From IMG/VR virus record IMGVR_UViG_3300025133_000143, positions 1 through 53,566 of that record: 53,566 nucleotides of DNA. The stretch is one strand, 5' to 3'. Both the position numbers and the translations under genes were made by a program. Below, piece after piece: positions 22,918 through 30,350 of this stretch. The notes under the pieces were generated by a model. That model saw only the letters and a program-made list of their open reading frames with translations. It had not been told where the DNA came from and made no database searches. Each line of letters opens with the position of its first letter. Position 1 is the first letter of the stretch. The DNA comes from a virus.

Positions 22918-24285
22918 TTATTTCTTTCCTCTTTTCTTCTTAAATTTGGCGTATTTTTCTTTTAATTTAACTTCTTGCCTCTTTTTGGCGCTCTCTTTAA
23001 CTTCCCCAATTGTTTCCCCGGTTGAGGGTAATACTTTAATTTTAACATTTCTGGTGTCCATAATAATAGGGAATATAATACCGTCGGGACCATTCCTGTT
23101 CTTTGCAACAAAAATACGTCCGGTATTTGTTAACTTATCCTCCACGGTTCTGGAAATGGTGAAAATAAAATCTGATACAAAACACTTATTAAAGGCCTCC
23201 GAAATTGATTCCATTGTAATGACTTCAGCATTTAATCCAGAACGATTAGTTTGAGATGCTGTCCAAACACAGCATTGTTGTGTTTGAGCCAAAGCGCGTA
23301 GCTGTTCATAAATAGTCTCTAACTCATGCCTTTTCTCTCTTAATACAGAATCGGGACGTAATAAATCTCCATAATCTACAATGATCATATCGGGCTTTAA
23401 CTGCCGATTTGCTAATTTTTCTACATGATTTTTAATAGTCTGAACTGTCGCCGATTTGGTGGGATATTCCTTCACAATGAGAGTCCCATCTAACGATTCG
23501 ACCTTTTCATATATTTCTTCCTTAAAAGAACTTAAATCATTGAGAGGGATACCGGTGATACAACTATCAAAACGTGAGCCAACGACAGTGTCTGCCAATT
23601 CTAATGTATAATATACTACCGTCTTTCCGGCTAACAGGGCTTCGGTACCCAGATGAACGAGTGCCATACTTTTACCGGCGCCGGTTGGGGCAATCACCAC
23701 CCCCAACTCTCCTTTCCCGAGACCTTGGGCAGAAATTTCATCAACATAATCCCACCCGGTAGAAACGGGGTCTCGTACTTTGAGAATGAAACGTTGCTCA
23801 AAATCTTTTAAATAGTCGTGGCCATAGTCGGAATCTGCACCAAGTTTTAATGCCTCGTTGATGACTCCGGCGATCTCATCAAAAGATGAATCCTGAAGGA
23901 GTTTTACCGATTTAAGCATGGCTTCTTTTAGCTTTTGTTTTCTACAAAAATCTAGAGTAGTGGTGGTGATGTACTCTTTATTTTCTATGTCGACTCTATG
24001 AATTCTCGCAAAAAAGTCTCTTATTTGTTTTTGAATTGCCTCACTATGTGAGTCCAGTTCTGTTCGAAGAATAGACTTCATTATCTGCTCAGAGGGATGA
24101 ACTGAAAATTTCTTTCTGTATTCGAGAATCAGTTCTACGAAAACCTGCAGATAGCGCAGTTCTAAAAAATTAATATTCAGAACCTCAGAGATTTGATCGG
24201 CGAAGGGTCGATCTAATAAAATTAGATGGCAGAGGTTTTCTTGAAAATCTTTTCCATACCGACTAAAGTTTTCTTTTTGGGCCAT
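22918..24285 (-). CDS. Replicative DnaB-type helicase
   Basis: A 455-residue hexameric helicase: an N-terminal helical domain (1-150), then a RecA-type ATPase with Walker A APTGAGKS (199-206), an ELADTVVGSR motif, Walker B MIIVDYGDLL and an arginine-containing WTASQTNR segment. The basic tail (KFKKKRGKK) is phage-specific. It would unwind duplex ahead of the polymerases (T4 gp41 equivalent). It has its own promoter and an inverted repeat across its -10. GGGAGG lies 4 nt before the ATG. Confidence 0.94.
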   Translation of the reverse strand: MAQKENFSRYGKDFQENLCHLILLDRPFADQISEVLNINFLELRYLQVFVELILEYRKKFSVHPSEQIMKSILRTELDSHSEAIQKQIRDFFARIHRVDIENKEYITTTTLDFCRKQKLKEAMLKSVKLLQDSSFDEIAGVINEALKLGADSDYGHDYLKDFEQRFILKVRDPVSTGWDYVDEISAQGLGKGELGVVIAPTGAGKSMALVHLGTEALLAGKTVVYYTLELADTVVGSRFDSCITGIPLNDLSSFKEEIYEKVESLDGTLIVKEYPTKSATVQTIKNHVEKLANRQLKPDMIIVDYGDLLRPDSVLREKRHELETIYEQLRALAQTQQCCVWTASQTNRSGLNAEVITMESISEAFNKCFVSDFIFTISRTVEDKLTNTGRIFVAKNRNGPDGIIFPIIMDTRNVKIKVLPSTGETIGEVKESAKKRQEVKLKEKYAKFKKKRGKK

Positions 24286-24298
24286 GCGGCCTCCCGTA

Positions 24299-24322
24299 GT
24301 ATCAATATAACACCATTGATAC
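24299..24322 (-). promoter_or_regulatory. Inverted repeat across the helicase promoter -10
   Basis: Perfect 8-bp arms GTATCAAT (24299-24306) and ATTGATAC (24315-24322) with an 8-nt spacer bracket the -10 box. It looks like an operator for a dimeric regulator. Confidence 0.5.
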
Positions 24323-24332
24323 GGAGCGTCAA
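24304..24332 (-). promoter_or_regulatory. Sigma70-type promoter for helicase/RNR
   Basis: TTGACG (24327-24332), 17 nt, and TATATT (24304-24309) preceded by GTGT, in the 43-nt gap before the helicase gene. Confidence 0.85.
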
Positions 24333-25285
24333 GCTGAAATTATGATTCTTTTGAATGTTGTGAATAAATCTGAAGTGTTCCAGTCTCCGAAGCCATCCTC
24401 TATCATTCTCTTAATGGCTTCCATTTTATTAAACTGTGGTTTAAAGTTTTTAATTGTTTCATTAATATAAGTCTTCCCCACGATCGAAATAGAGGGGGAG
24501 TATAATTGCATAATCTTATAATTATCTCGAATCACTTCTTGACATTCGACGATATTGTCAAATACTTTAAGGCCGCTGGCATCTCTCTCGCAACTTTCTA
24601 TTAATTGCGGGATCGTCACATCCTCTCCCTCTTTAAAGAAAGGAAATCGCTTGGAGATCGTCTTTAAGCCAACTCCAGGAACTCCGTCTAGATTATCCGA
24701 CTTGTCTCCCACCACCGCTCTGGCCATGGCAAAATTAGTAGGATGGATCCCGAATTCGTCGATGATGGTATTCTTATTGAGGAACTTCTTCTGGATAGGT
24801 CGATAAAGAATAGTTTCTTCATCGCAAAGCTGAAAGAAATCCTTGTCGCTGGAGATGATTAGTTTTTGCCAGCCCCTGTAATGCGCGGCTTGCGAGACAT
24901 GAGCGATGATATCGTCAGCCTCCACCCCATCTATCATTAATTGTATAATTGGCATCTCATTTAAAAGCTCCATCAGGCGCATCTGTTGCCATACTTTATT
25001 AGCTAGTTCTTCATCGGGAGTTAAATTTCTAACATTGCGGTTCAAGCGGATAGGTTTGCGCCCCGCCTTATAATTTTTATTTGTTATTTTTCTTCGCTGA
25101 GAACCTCCTGCTCCATCCCAAGCAATAATAATTGCGTCGGGCTTCATCTCTCGACACAGCTTCTGTAAGATTTTGACGAAACCTTTGTAGCCACCAATGG
25201 GATTCCCCGTTGGAGACAAACTTGGGTCTACAATATAAGCACGAAAATACGCATTAAGCGCATCTATAATCATTAAGCGTTTCAT
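24329..25285 (-). CDS. 5'-3' exonuclease (flap/RNase H type)
   Basis: A 318-residue PIN-fold nuclease of the Pol I N-domain / T4 RNase H family that removes RNA primers. It shows IDALNAYFRA, IIAWDGAGGSQRR, KNYKAGRKP, VEADDIIAH, the acidic cluster SSDKDFFQL, and the DNA-binding VVGDKSDNLDGVPGVGLKT helix-hairpin-helix. Most metal-binding Asps expected are visible. It has its own promoter. GGAG lies 5 nt from the ATG. Confidence 0.93.
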   Translation of the reverse strand: MKRLMIIDALNAYFRAYIVDPSLSPTGNPIGGYKGFVKILQKLCREMKPDAIIIAWDGAGGSQRRKITNKNYKAGRKPIRLNRNVRNLTPDEELANKVWQQMRLMELLNEMPIIQLMIDGVEADDIIAHVSQAAHYRGWQKLIISSDKDFFQLCDEETILYRPIQKKFLNKNTIIDEFGIHPTNFAMARAVVGDKSDNLDGVPGVGLKTISKRFPFFKEGEDVTIPQLIESCERDASGLKVFDNIVECQEVIRDNYKIMQLYSPSISIVGKTYINETIKNFKPQFNKMEAIKRMIEDGFGDWNTSDLFTTFKRIIISA

Positions 25286-25307
25286 TTTAACTCCATAAGA
25301 TAGGAAA

Positions 25308-25342
25308 GCCCTTTCTACATTACTAATATAACATAAAAGGGC
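25308..25342 (-). promoter_or_regulatory. Inverted repeat around the exonuclease promoter
   Basis: Arms GCCCTTT (25308-25314) and AAAGGGC (25336-25342) flank the -10 box and transcript start. It is a possible operator or leader structure. Confidence 0.35.
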
Positions 25343-25353
25343 CGGTTTTGCAA
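25325..25353 (-). promoter_or_regulatory. Sigma70-type promoter for exonuclease
   Basis: TTGCAA (25348-25353), 17 nt, and TATATT (25325-25330) preceded by TATGT, in the 100-nt gap between the recA-like and exonuclease genes. The -35 box is weaker than in its sister promoters. Confidence 0.7.
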
Positions 25354-25385
25354 TCTAAAAGATGTAAATTTAGTGTGCGGGGGTT

Positions 25386-26495
25386 CTACTCTTCATTATC
25401 ATAAAAATCTTCCGCTTTGCCTTCGCGCTTGTCAAACTTCATAATAACTTCTTCGTCCATAATCTGGAAAATTCTTTGGCGGAATTTTTCTTCCTGCATC
25501 TTTTCTAACCACTTAGATGCCTGAAATTTTTCGGTCGACGCGTCTTCAAAATTCAGTGTATACCAGGCACCCGCTTGTTCGATATTTTTAGAACCTTTGA
25601 CGGCATCAAACAAAGATTCGTCATCCTGGATAGCCACTTCGTCACTACCCCATAAAATTCTAAAATTACATCTGCGCCCCGCTGTTCCAAACCGTGATTT
25701 TTCTAACTTAACTTTAACTTCGGATCCAATCCGAAATCCATTATCGTCCAACACGAAACTAGCCTTGGCTTTCCGGCCAGTCAACCAGATACGCAAAGAA
25801 TAAGTATAATTCATAGCCTTTCCTCCGGGGGTTACATACGGAGTTGTCATAGCCTCGGCTGCAAATCTAGTAATGTTAGTTTTAAGTTGGTTTAAAACCA
25901 AGAAGGTACACTTATGTTGAGCAATAGATAAAGTTAATTTTGCCATCCCCTTGGCTAAAATCCTAGCCTTGACGGCCATTGAGGATTGAGGATTAAAATC
26001 TCCCTCAACATCGGAAATAGCCGGAGTCTGAGCTAAAGAATCCCAGATAAAAAGGATCTGACTTGGGACGCTGGCCAATAATGTTTCGATTGTTTCAAGA
26101 ACAAATTCGACCGAAGTGGGTTGAATGTAGAGAATTTTATCTACATCGCACCCAGCGCGCTCAAGGAACGCAGGATCCAAGGCCGATTCCGAATCAAAAT
26201 ATACTACATCGATGCCCATCTTTTGGGCGTTGGCGGCAATTTGTGCCGCCATATATGACTTCCCAGTCGATTCCAGGCCGGCGATTTCAGTTACTTTACC
26301 AACTGGGATGCCAGCAAGCTGACCTCGGCAGATAATAGAGTCCAACCATCGTGAGCCAGTGGGGATCCATTGGCGCACTTCGGTCGGGTTTTCCTCTTGC
26401 AAGTTGTGAGCCACTGTCATGCCGGCTTTTTTATTAACCAGCTTGCGCATGTCATCGATAGACAATTGACCAGTCTTTTGTTTTTTACGCATCAT
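25386..26495 (-). CDS. RecA/UvsX-type recombinase
   Basis: A 369-residue strand-exchange ATPase. Walker A GLESTGKS is at 73-80, the DSESALDP segment at ~101, Walker B ILFIWDSLA near 147-155, a MAVKARILAKGMAKLT helix, and the DNA-binding loop region with PYVTPGGKAMNY. It is closer in layout to bacterial RecA than to T4 UvsX, with an extended acidic C-terminus. It would support recombination-driven replication and repair with the gp32-like SSB. Two ATG codons open the frame; the first is listed. Confidence 0.94.
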   Translation of the reverse strand: MMRKKQKTGQLSIDDMRKLVNKKAGMTVAHNLQEENPTEVRQWIPTGSRWLDSIICRGQLAGIPVGKVTEIAGLESTGKSYMAAQIAANAQKMGIDVVYFDSESALDPAFLERAGCDVDKILYIQPTSVEFVLETIETLLASVPSQILFIWDSLAQTPAISDVEGDFNPQSSMAVKARILAKGMAKLTLSIAQHKCTFLVLNQLKTNITRFAAEAMTTPYVTPGGKAMNYTYSLRIWLTGRKAKASFVLDDNGFRIGSEVKVKLEKSRFGTAGRRCNFRILWGSDEVAIQDDESLFDAVKGSKNIEQAGAWYTLNFEDASTEKFQASKWLEKMQEEKFRQRIFQIMDEEVIMKFDKREGKAEDFYDNEE

Positions 26496-26530
26496 AGCCC
26501 CTAAGCAATCCCGCAGCTACAAAAATTAAA

Positions 26531-27004
26531 TTAAGAATTTTCATTTGTAGCTGTATTATCGTCCTCGGTATCCTTCTCAATTTCCACCAATTCAATATCG
26601 AATTGTAAATCTTGGCCCGCTAGAGGATGATTTAAGTCTACTGTAACGCTGTTTTCATTCAGTTGAGTAATTCGACCCATAAGAGATCGGCCTTCAGGTG
26701 TAGCCAAGGGAACTGGCAGACCTTCAGCTAAAGTAATGTGGTCTGGGAAAGCACTCCTGTCAATTTCGGTATGAGCTTCTGCCACAACATCACCATATGC
26801 TTCATCTTTCGTCAAGGTGACGCTTTTCTTTTCTCCGACTGACATGCCTACTACGGCGTCGTCAAATCCTCGAATCATTTGGCCTGCGCCAACTTGAAAT
26901 CCGATTGGCTCGCCACGTCCATACGAGTTATCGAATTCGGTTCCATCAGTTAGACTACCGCGATAATGAACCTTTACCTGCGTGCCTTTTTGTGCTTTTA
27001 ACAT
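26531..27004 (-). CDS. SlyD-like FKBP peptidyl-prolyl isomerase
   Basis: A 157-residue FKBP with an insert-in-flap domain, the SlyD/FkpB arrangement. It shows GTQVKVHYRGSLTDGTEFD, GAGQMIRGFDDAVVGM, the insert region DRSAFPDHITLAEGLPV, and DLNHPLAGQDLQFDIELV closing the FKBP fold. It catalyses proline isomerisation and can act as a holding chaperone; the His-rich metal tail of E. coli SlyD is missing. I chose the ATG at 27004 over an open frame 17 codons longer that lacks FKBP sequence. It lies between ssb and recA. Confidence 0.9.
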   Translation of the reverse strand: MLKAQKGTQVKVHYRGSLTDGTEFDNSYGRGEPIGFQVGAGQMIRGFDDAVVGMSVGEKKSVTLTKDEAYGDVVAEAHTEIDRSAFPDHITLAEGLPVPLATPEGRSLMGRITQLNENSVTVDLNHPLAGQDLQFDIELVEIEKDTEDDNTATNENS

Positions 27005-27075
27005 ATTGATTGTTTTCCTTTGTCTTGTTAAAAAAGTGAGGCATCTGTAACCCATGCCTCCCTGCGGATTAAAAA

Positions 27076-27843
27076 TTAAGTTCCTAGCAAATCTTGGAAG
27101 GCTGCGTCTACACTAGTGGTAGTTGTCGCACGGGTCACCGCCGCTTCGGCTGTTTCCGTAGCATCTCCAAGAGAATTCATAAACTCGTTAAAAATATTCT
27201 CAACTTCCTCTTGAGGCTTGCGAGTAAAAAGATTTTCCATATCTGGAACAGTCTTGAGAAGGCGTGCGCACTCCTCTTCTCCGCCAACTGCATCATCACA
27301 AAGCGGTGATGTGCGGCGCCGAGGGGTAAGAGTAGTCTTTGGAAACTGTGCTCCCGGTGGCTTTCCATAACCCAGCGTTAGGTCGGTTCCATCTTCGCAA
27401 TCGGTGATGTCACCATACTCGGGATTGAGAACCAGATTCAAGAGAGCGGTATACGCTTCCTTACCGTAGCCCCAAACTCGGACGCCTTCGGCTTCTTCGC
27501 CTCGAACGAGGACTGGTGAAAAGAAACGTTGTCGCGGTGACATATCCTTTGCCAACTTCAACGTGTCGGTATCTTGCGAATCGTTGTATTCTTTCCAGAG
27601 TTGGTCCTTAAAGTCGCAGATAGGGCAATCGTCTCCGAAATTCTTCTTGGGACAAAGAATACCAGAGCGATTCTCTCCACCAAGGTTATAGTGGAAGAAA
27701 TAATCCTTGAAGGGATCTCCATCGGCAGTCGGGACAATACGAATTACCTGCTGTCCGTCTTGGGGTTTCCAAAAACCTCCTGCCTTGTTTTTGTTTTTGA
27801 CTGCATCCAGTCGTGCTTTGATTTTAGTAATGTCTAATGCCAT
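27076..27843 (-). CDS. Single-stranded DNA-binding protein (T4 gp32-like)
   Basis: A 255-residue SSB. The basic N-terminus (KIKARLDAVKNKNKAGGFW) suits cooperative self-contact, the core holds a zinc-type cluster His51, Cys64, Cys73 and Cys76 (CPICDF), and the C-terminal ~60 residues are acidic then Thr/Ala-rich, for partner binding. This is the gp32 plan with its zinc-binding loop. It coats replication intermediates and supports RecA. Its promoter is one of the strongest in the window, and GGAG lies 9 nt before the ATG. Confidence 0.88.
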   Translation of the reverse strand: MALDITKIKARLDAVKNKNKAGGFWKPQDGQQVIRIVPTADGDPFKDYFFHYNLGGENRSGILCPKKNFGDDCPICDFKDQLWKEYNDSQDTDTLKLAKDMSPRQRFFSPVLVRGEEAEGVRVWGYGKEAYTALLNLVLNPEYGDITDCEDGTDLTLGYGKPPGAQFPKTTLTPRRRTSPLCDDAVGGEEECARLLKTVPDMENLFTRKPQEEVENIFNEFMNSLGDATETAEAAVTRATTTTSVDAAFQDLLGT

Positions 27844-27924
27844 GTTTCAATTCTCCTTGTGTTATTTTTAAATTGTGCTATGAGCTAAAGTAAAGACGAC
27901 AAATCTCTCGCCTTTCTGTATAAT

Positions 27925-27953
27925 AATATAACATAGATTTAAATGCTTGTCAA
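27925..27953 (-). promoter_or_regulatory. Strong sigma70-type promoter for ssb
   Basis: TTGACA (27948-27953), 17 nt, and TATATT (27925-27930) preceded by TATGT, in the 126-nt gap before the SSB gene, which otherwise holds only a palindrome over the -35. Confidence 0.88.
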
Positions 27954-27958
27954 GCATT
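27942..27958 (-). promoter_or_regulatory. Palindrome over the ssb promoter -35 box
   Basis: Arms AATGCTTG and CAAGCATT around one central base cover the -35 hexamer. It is a plausible repressor site that would block RNA polymerase, for example autoregulation of the SSB operon. Confidence 0.5.
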
Positions 27959-27969
27959 ATTTTGCTTTT

Positions 27970-28239
27970 TTATTCAAAATCTTTGATAAGTTCGAATTCA
28001 TCAACATTCTTAATGGTGAACTCTTTTACTTCACCAACTACTGTTTTTTGATTGAAGATACGAAAAGCTTGTTTATCTAAATCCCATACAAGTTGATGGC
28101 CTTCGACCAGTTGGCGTGGTTTACCAGTTCCTTTAAGTTGGGATGAAAGAAAATCTTCTGATAACTCAGAAATTTTTACAAACCTCATAGTTCTAAGACT
28201 TCCATCTTTTTTCATATATGTTCCTAAATTGGCTTTCAA
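27970..28239 (-). CDS. Small conserved hypothetical protein
   Basis: An 89-residue protein with beta-type segments (TMRFVKISELSE, HQLVWDLDKQAFRIF, VVGEVKEFTI), probably a small barrel. The frame is open to 28290, but a strong promoter occupies that stretch, so I chose the TTG at 28239, which has AAGGAG about 6 nt upstream. The function is unknown; it has its own promoter and lies next to ssb, suggesting an early role. Confidence 0.6.
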   Translation of the reverse strand: MKANLGTYMKKDGSLRTMRFVKISELSEDFLSSQLKGTGKPRQLVEGHQLVWDLDKQAFRIFNQKTVVGEVKEFTIKNVDEFELIKDFE

Positions 28240-28261
28240 GTTCTCTCCTTTTCTAATATAT

Positions 28262-28290
28262 AATATAGCATGATTTTTGGAGGGTGTCAA
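28262..28290 (-). promoter_or_regulatory. Sigma70-type promoter for small gene upstream of ssb
   Basis: TTGACA (28285-28290), 17 nt, and TATATT (28262-28267) preceded by ATGC. The TTG start follows ~22 nt later. Confidence 0.82.
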
Positions 28291-28322
28291 GGTTTTTTAA
28301 ATGACTTGACGTTCTTTTGACA

Positions 28323-29147
28323 TTAGGGTTGTATATATGAGGCGTGCGCGATACAATAGGAAATGTCATCTTCGTACTTAGTCTGGAATACCGCATATGA
28401 AACATTTGTAGTCTTGGATACTTTTGTTTTCATCTGGTTGACTATCGAGCGGAATAGGGTGCCGTCGTTTTGTAGCTTGTCTTCATTTACTCCATAAATA
28501 TAACATACATCACGGCGCATGTCAAGGGGAAAAAATATTTTTTCTTCATTTTTAGCAGCATCAAAAATTCCAAACGTTGAAATCTTACACACATCACGGG
28601 GTTCGTTTAATTTTCCCATCACGGGGTTCGAATTCTGAAAGATGTGGATCATATGAAGAGTAGTAATAAGGACTTCGTTTAATTTATCATAGTAAGACAT
28701 AATTGGCACATCCCCAATAATCTTTTCCAATTCTAGGTTAGAGACAAGATACAATCTCTTAAAGGCAGATGATCGGGCGTATTGCTGAAGTACGTTACGC
28801 ACCAAACGTTCTCGTAGAACTTGTACCTCTGTCAATAATTCAATTTCGGGCTGAATATAGAGGAGAGTAACGTTTTTGTGATCTAATTTTTCTAAAATTC
28901 GTAGAGAGGATACCGAAATTGCGCCTCCCCCTGCTAGAATGAAGAGGGTTTCTCCCTTTATTGGCTTAAGAAATGATGCCAAACAAGGAAGGATTGCCTC
29001 GTATTCTTCAGTTGTTTCATAGGCCGGGAAATTATAAGAGCGATCTCCTTCTATCCCCACATCTATTTGGTAACATTGGTACTGGGAGTATTTCTCAAAA
29101 CTTTTGGCTATCTTACACCCTGCATTTCCTAATCCCACTATATTCAT
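28323..29147 (-). CDS. Tubulin/FtsZ-superfamily-like protein
   Basis: A 274-residue protein that follows the FtsZ/tubulin GTPase plan. GLGNAGCKI (5-13) matches the first glycine-rich loop; LFILAGGGAISVSS (68-81) sits where FtsZ has its GGGTGTG signature loop, but is altered; LLYIQPEIELLTE matches the KPF...EG strand-helix; RLYLVSNLELEKI (131-143) matches VIPNDRLLEI; and SYYDKLNEVLITTLHMI (151-167) matches the FRKADDVL helix. About 100 further residues would form the second domain. Jumbo phages use such proteins (PhuZ) to place DNA in the cell. This one is shorter and may not hydrolyse GTP. It lies beside the A-family polymerase and is not a virion protein by context. Confidence 0.65.
   Translation of the reverse strand: MNIVGLGNAGCKIAKSFEKYSQYQCYQIDVGIEGDRSYNFPAYETTEEYEAILPCLASFLKPIKGETLFILAGGGAISVSSLRILEKLDHKNVTLLYIQPEIELLTEVQVLRERLVRNVLQQYARSSAFKRLYLVSNLELEKIIGDVPIMSYYDKLNEVLITTLHMIHIFQNSNPVMGKLNEPRDVCKISTFGIFDAAKNEEKIFFPLDMRRDVCYIYGVNEDKLQNDGTLFRSIVNQMKTKVSKTTNVSYAVFQTKYEDDISYCIAHASYIQP
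28497..28525 (-). promoter_or_regulatory. Intragenic sigma70-type promoter
   Basis: TTGACA (28520-28525), 17 nt, and TATATT (28497-28502) preceded by TATGT, inside the tubulin-like gene. It shares the extended -10 exactly with the ssb promoter and would add transcription of the genes below. Confidence 0.7.
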
Positions 29148-29154
29148 AACACTC

Positions 29155-30345
29155 TCATAATTTTAATTTCTTTAAATTTCCAAAATCGCGGCCGGCCCGG
29201 ACATTAACGATAAACTCTCCCAACTCCGTATCCCCAAAGATTTTAATTATATTGGGAAGTAAATGCCGGTCTTCGAAAGATAAATCAAGGATAATAGAAT
29301 CATGAACCGGGAAGGCAACGAATGACTCCTCTCCCTCTAAATAACTATTGACTTTGAGCATCTGTCGAAGAACGTTCTCGGCGCAGGTGCTCTGAATAAT
29401 ATAATTCAGGGCCGTCCTCTCTTCGGAGGGGATGACCTTGTCCCAAAAGGTTCTCACTTGGCCCTGAGTGAAGTACTTTTGTACCACAGAACCCCGGTCG
29501 TAAGCGCGGGAGGATAAATAATCCTTGCTATCCGGATTATATAGCCACGCAAATATTCTCTTTTTGGCTTCCTCTCGGGTGATAAGTCCTCGGTAAACAT
29601 TTTTAATATTCCATTCGTGAATATCTTCTTGAGGCTGTGCTTTCCCTTGCAAAGCTATTAGTGTTCTTAACTCGGCTGCGTTGAAATCTAGTTCTATAAA
29701 AAAATCATTGGTAGGTTCCACAACGCATCTATATTTTCGATCCATCGTCAAAATTGGAAAACTTCCCGCTTCCGTGGTCAGCCTTCCGGTTTTAGTACCG
29801 TAAGGGTTGAATTTACAAGAGATCACGGCCTTGTTTAAGTTGCGAGAAAATTGTCTAGCTCTCGGTTGATGCATAAGGGGAAATAAGTTTTTCGCATTTA
29901 TATTTAACTTTCGATAGCGCATTTCTCCCAGAGTTTTGGCCAATGCTACGCGGTAATCATAGTCAATAGGTTTCGAAAAATTATGAAAAACATGTTTACA
30001 AATCTGATCTTTCATATAACAATATTCAAGCAAAAATCGCTGCGGTACTAAATCGAAAAAACAGTTTTCTTCGAGCGACACATCGGCTATCTGGAATGAG
30101 CGCATAAAAGATTTGAGCTTGGTGCAAATGATCTGCCATCGCCCTAAAAGATGGTCCGGGCAAGCCTCCTCTAGAGTGAGACCTCCGGAGTATATTTTGG
30201 CATATTGGATATTTCCGCCTTTGAGGGAGGGAGCGTAAGACCATGTATGAGTTAGATCGAGAGGTGCCTCATCATAAAACAATTCCCCATCGACGTAGAC
30301 GCCTACACATTCGGATTTATCATCCAGAGTTTGAAAAAACAACAC
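29155..30345 (-). CDS. Minimal A-family DNA polymerase
   Basis: A 396-residue Pol I-type polymerase domain without the 3'-5' exonuclease domain. Residues 183-189 (GTKTGRL) match the TGRLS template-binding site; motif A is ELDFNAAELR with catalytic Asp220; motif B is diverged (TREEAKKRIFAWLYN, 256-270, lacking the usual KxxxFGxxYG); ALNYIIQST matches the later NxPIQGT helix; and motif C is FPVHDS with Asp349. Both catalytic Asps are present, so activity is likely. It would be a second polymerase beside DnaE, perhaps for gap filling with the separate 5'-3' exonuclease. It starts with GTG near AGGAG. Confidence 0.85.
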   Translation of the reverse strand: MLFFQTLDDKSECVGVYVDGELFYDEAPLDLTHTWSYAPSLKGGNIQYAKIYSGGLTLEEACPDHLLGRWQIICTKLKSFMRSFQIADVSLEENCFFDLVPQRFLLEYCYMKDQICKHVFHNFSKPIDYDYRVALAKTLGEMRYRKLNINAKNLFPLMHQPRARQFSRNLNKAVISCKFNPYGTKTGRLTTEAGSFPILTMDRKYRCVVEPTNDFFIELDFNAAELRTLIALQGKAQPQEDIHEWNIKNVYRGLITREEAKKRIFAWLYNPDSKDYLSSRAYDRGSVVQKYFTQGQVRTFWDKVIPSEERTALNYIIQSTCAENVLRQMLKVNSYLEGEESFVAFPVHDSIILDLSFEDRHLLPNIIKIFGDTELGEFIVNVRAGRDFGNLKKLKL

Positions 30346-30350
30346 ATCTC

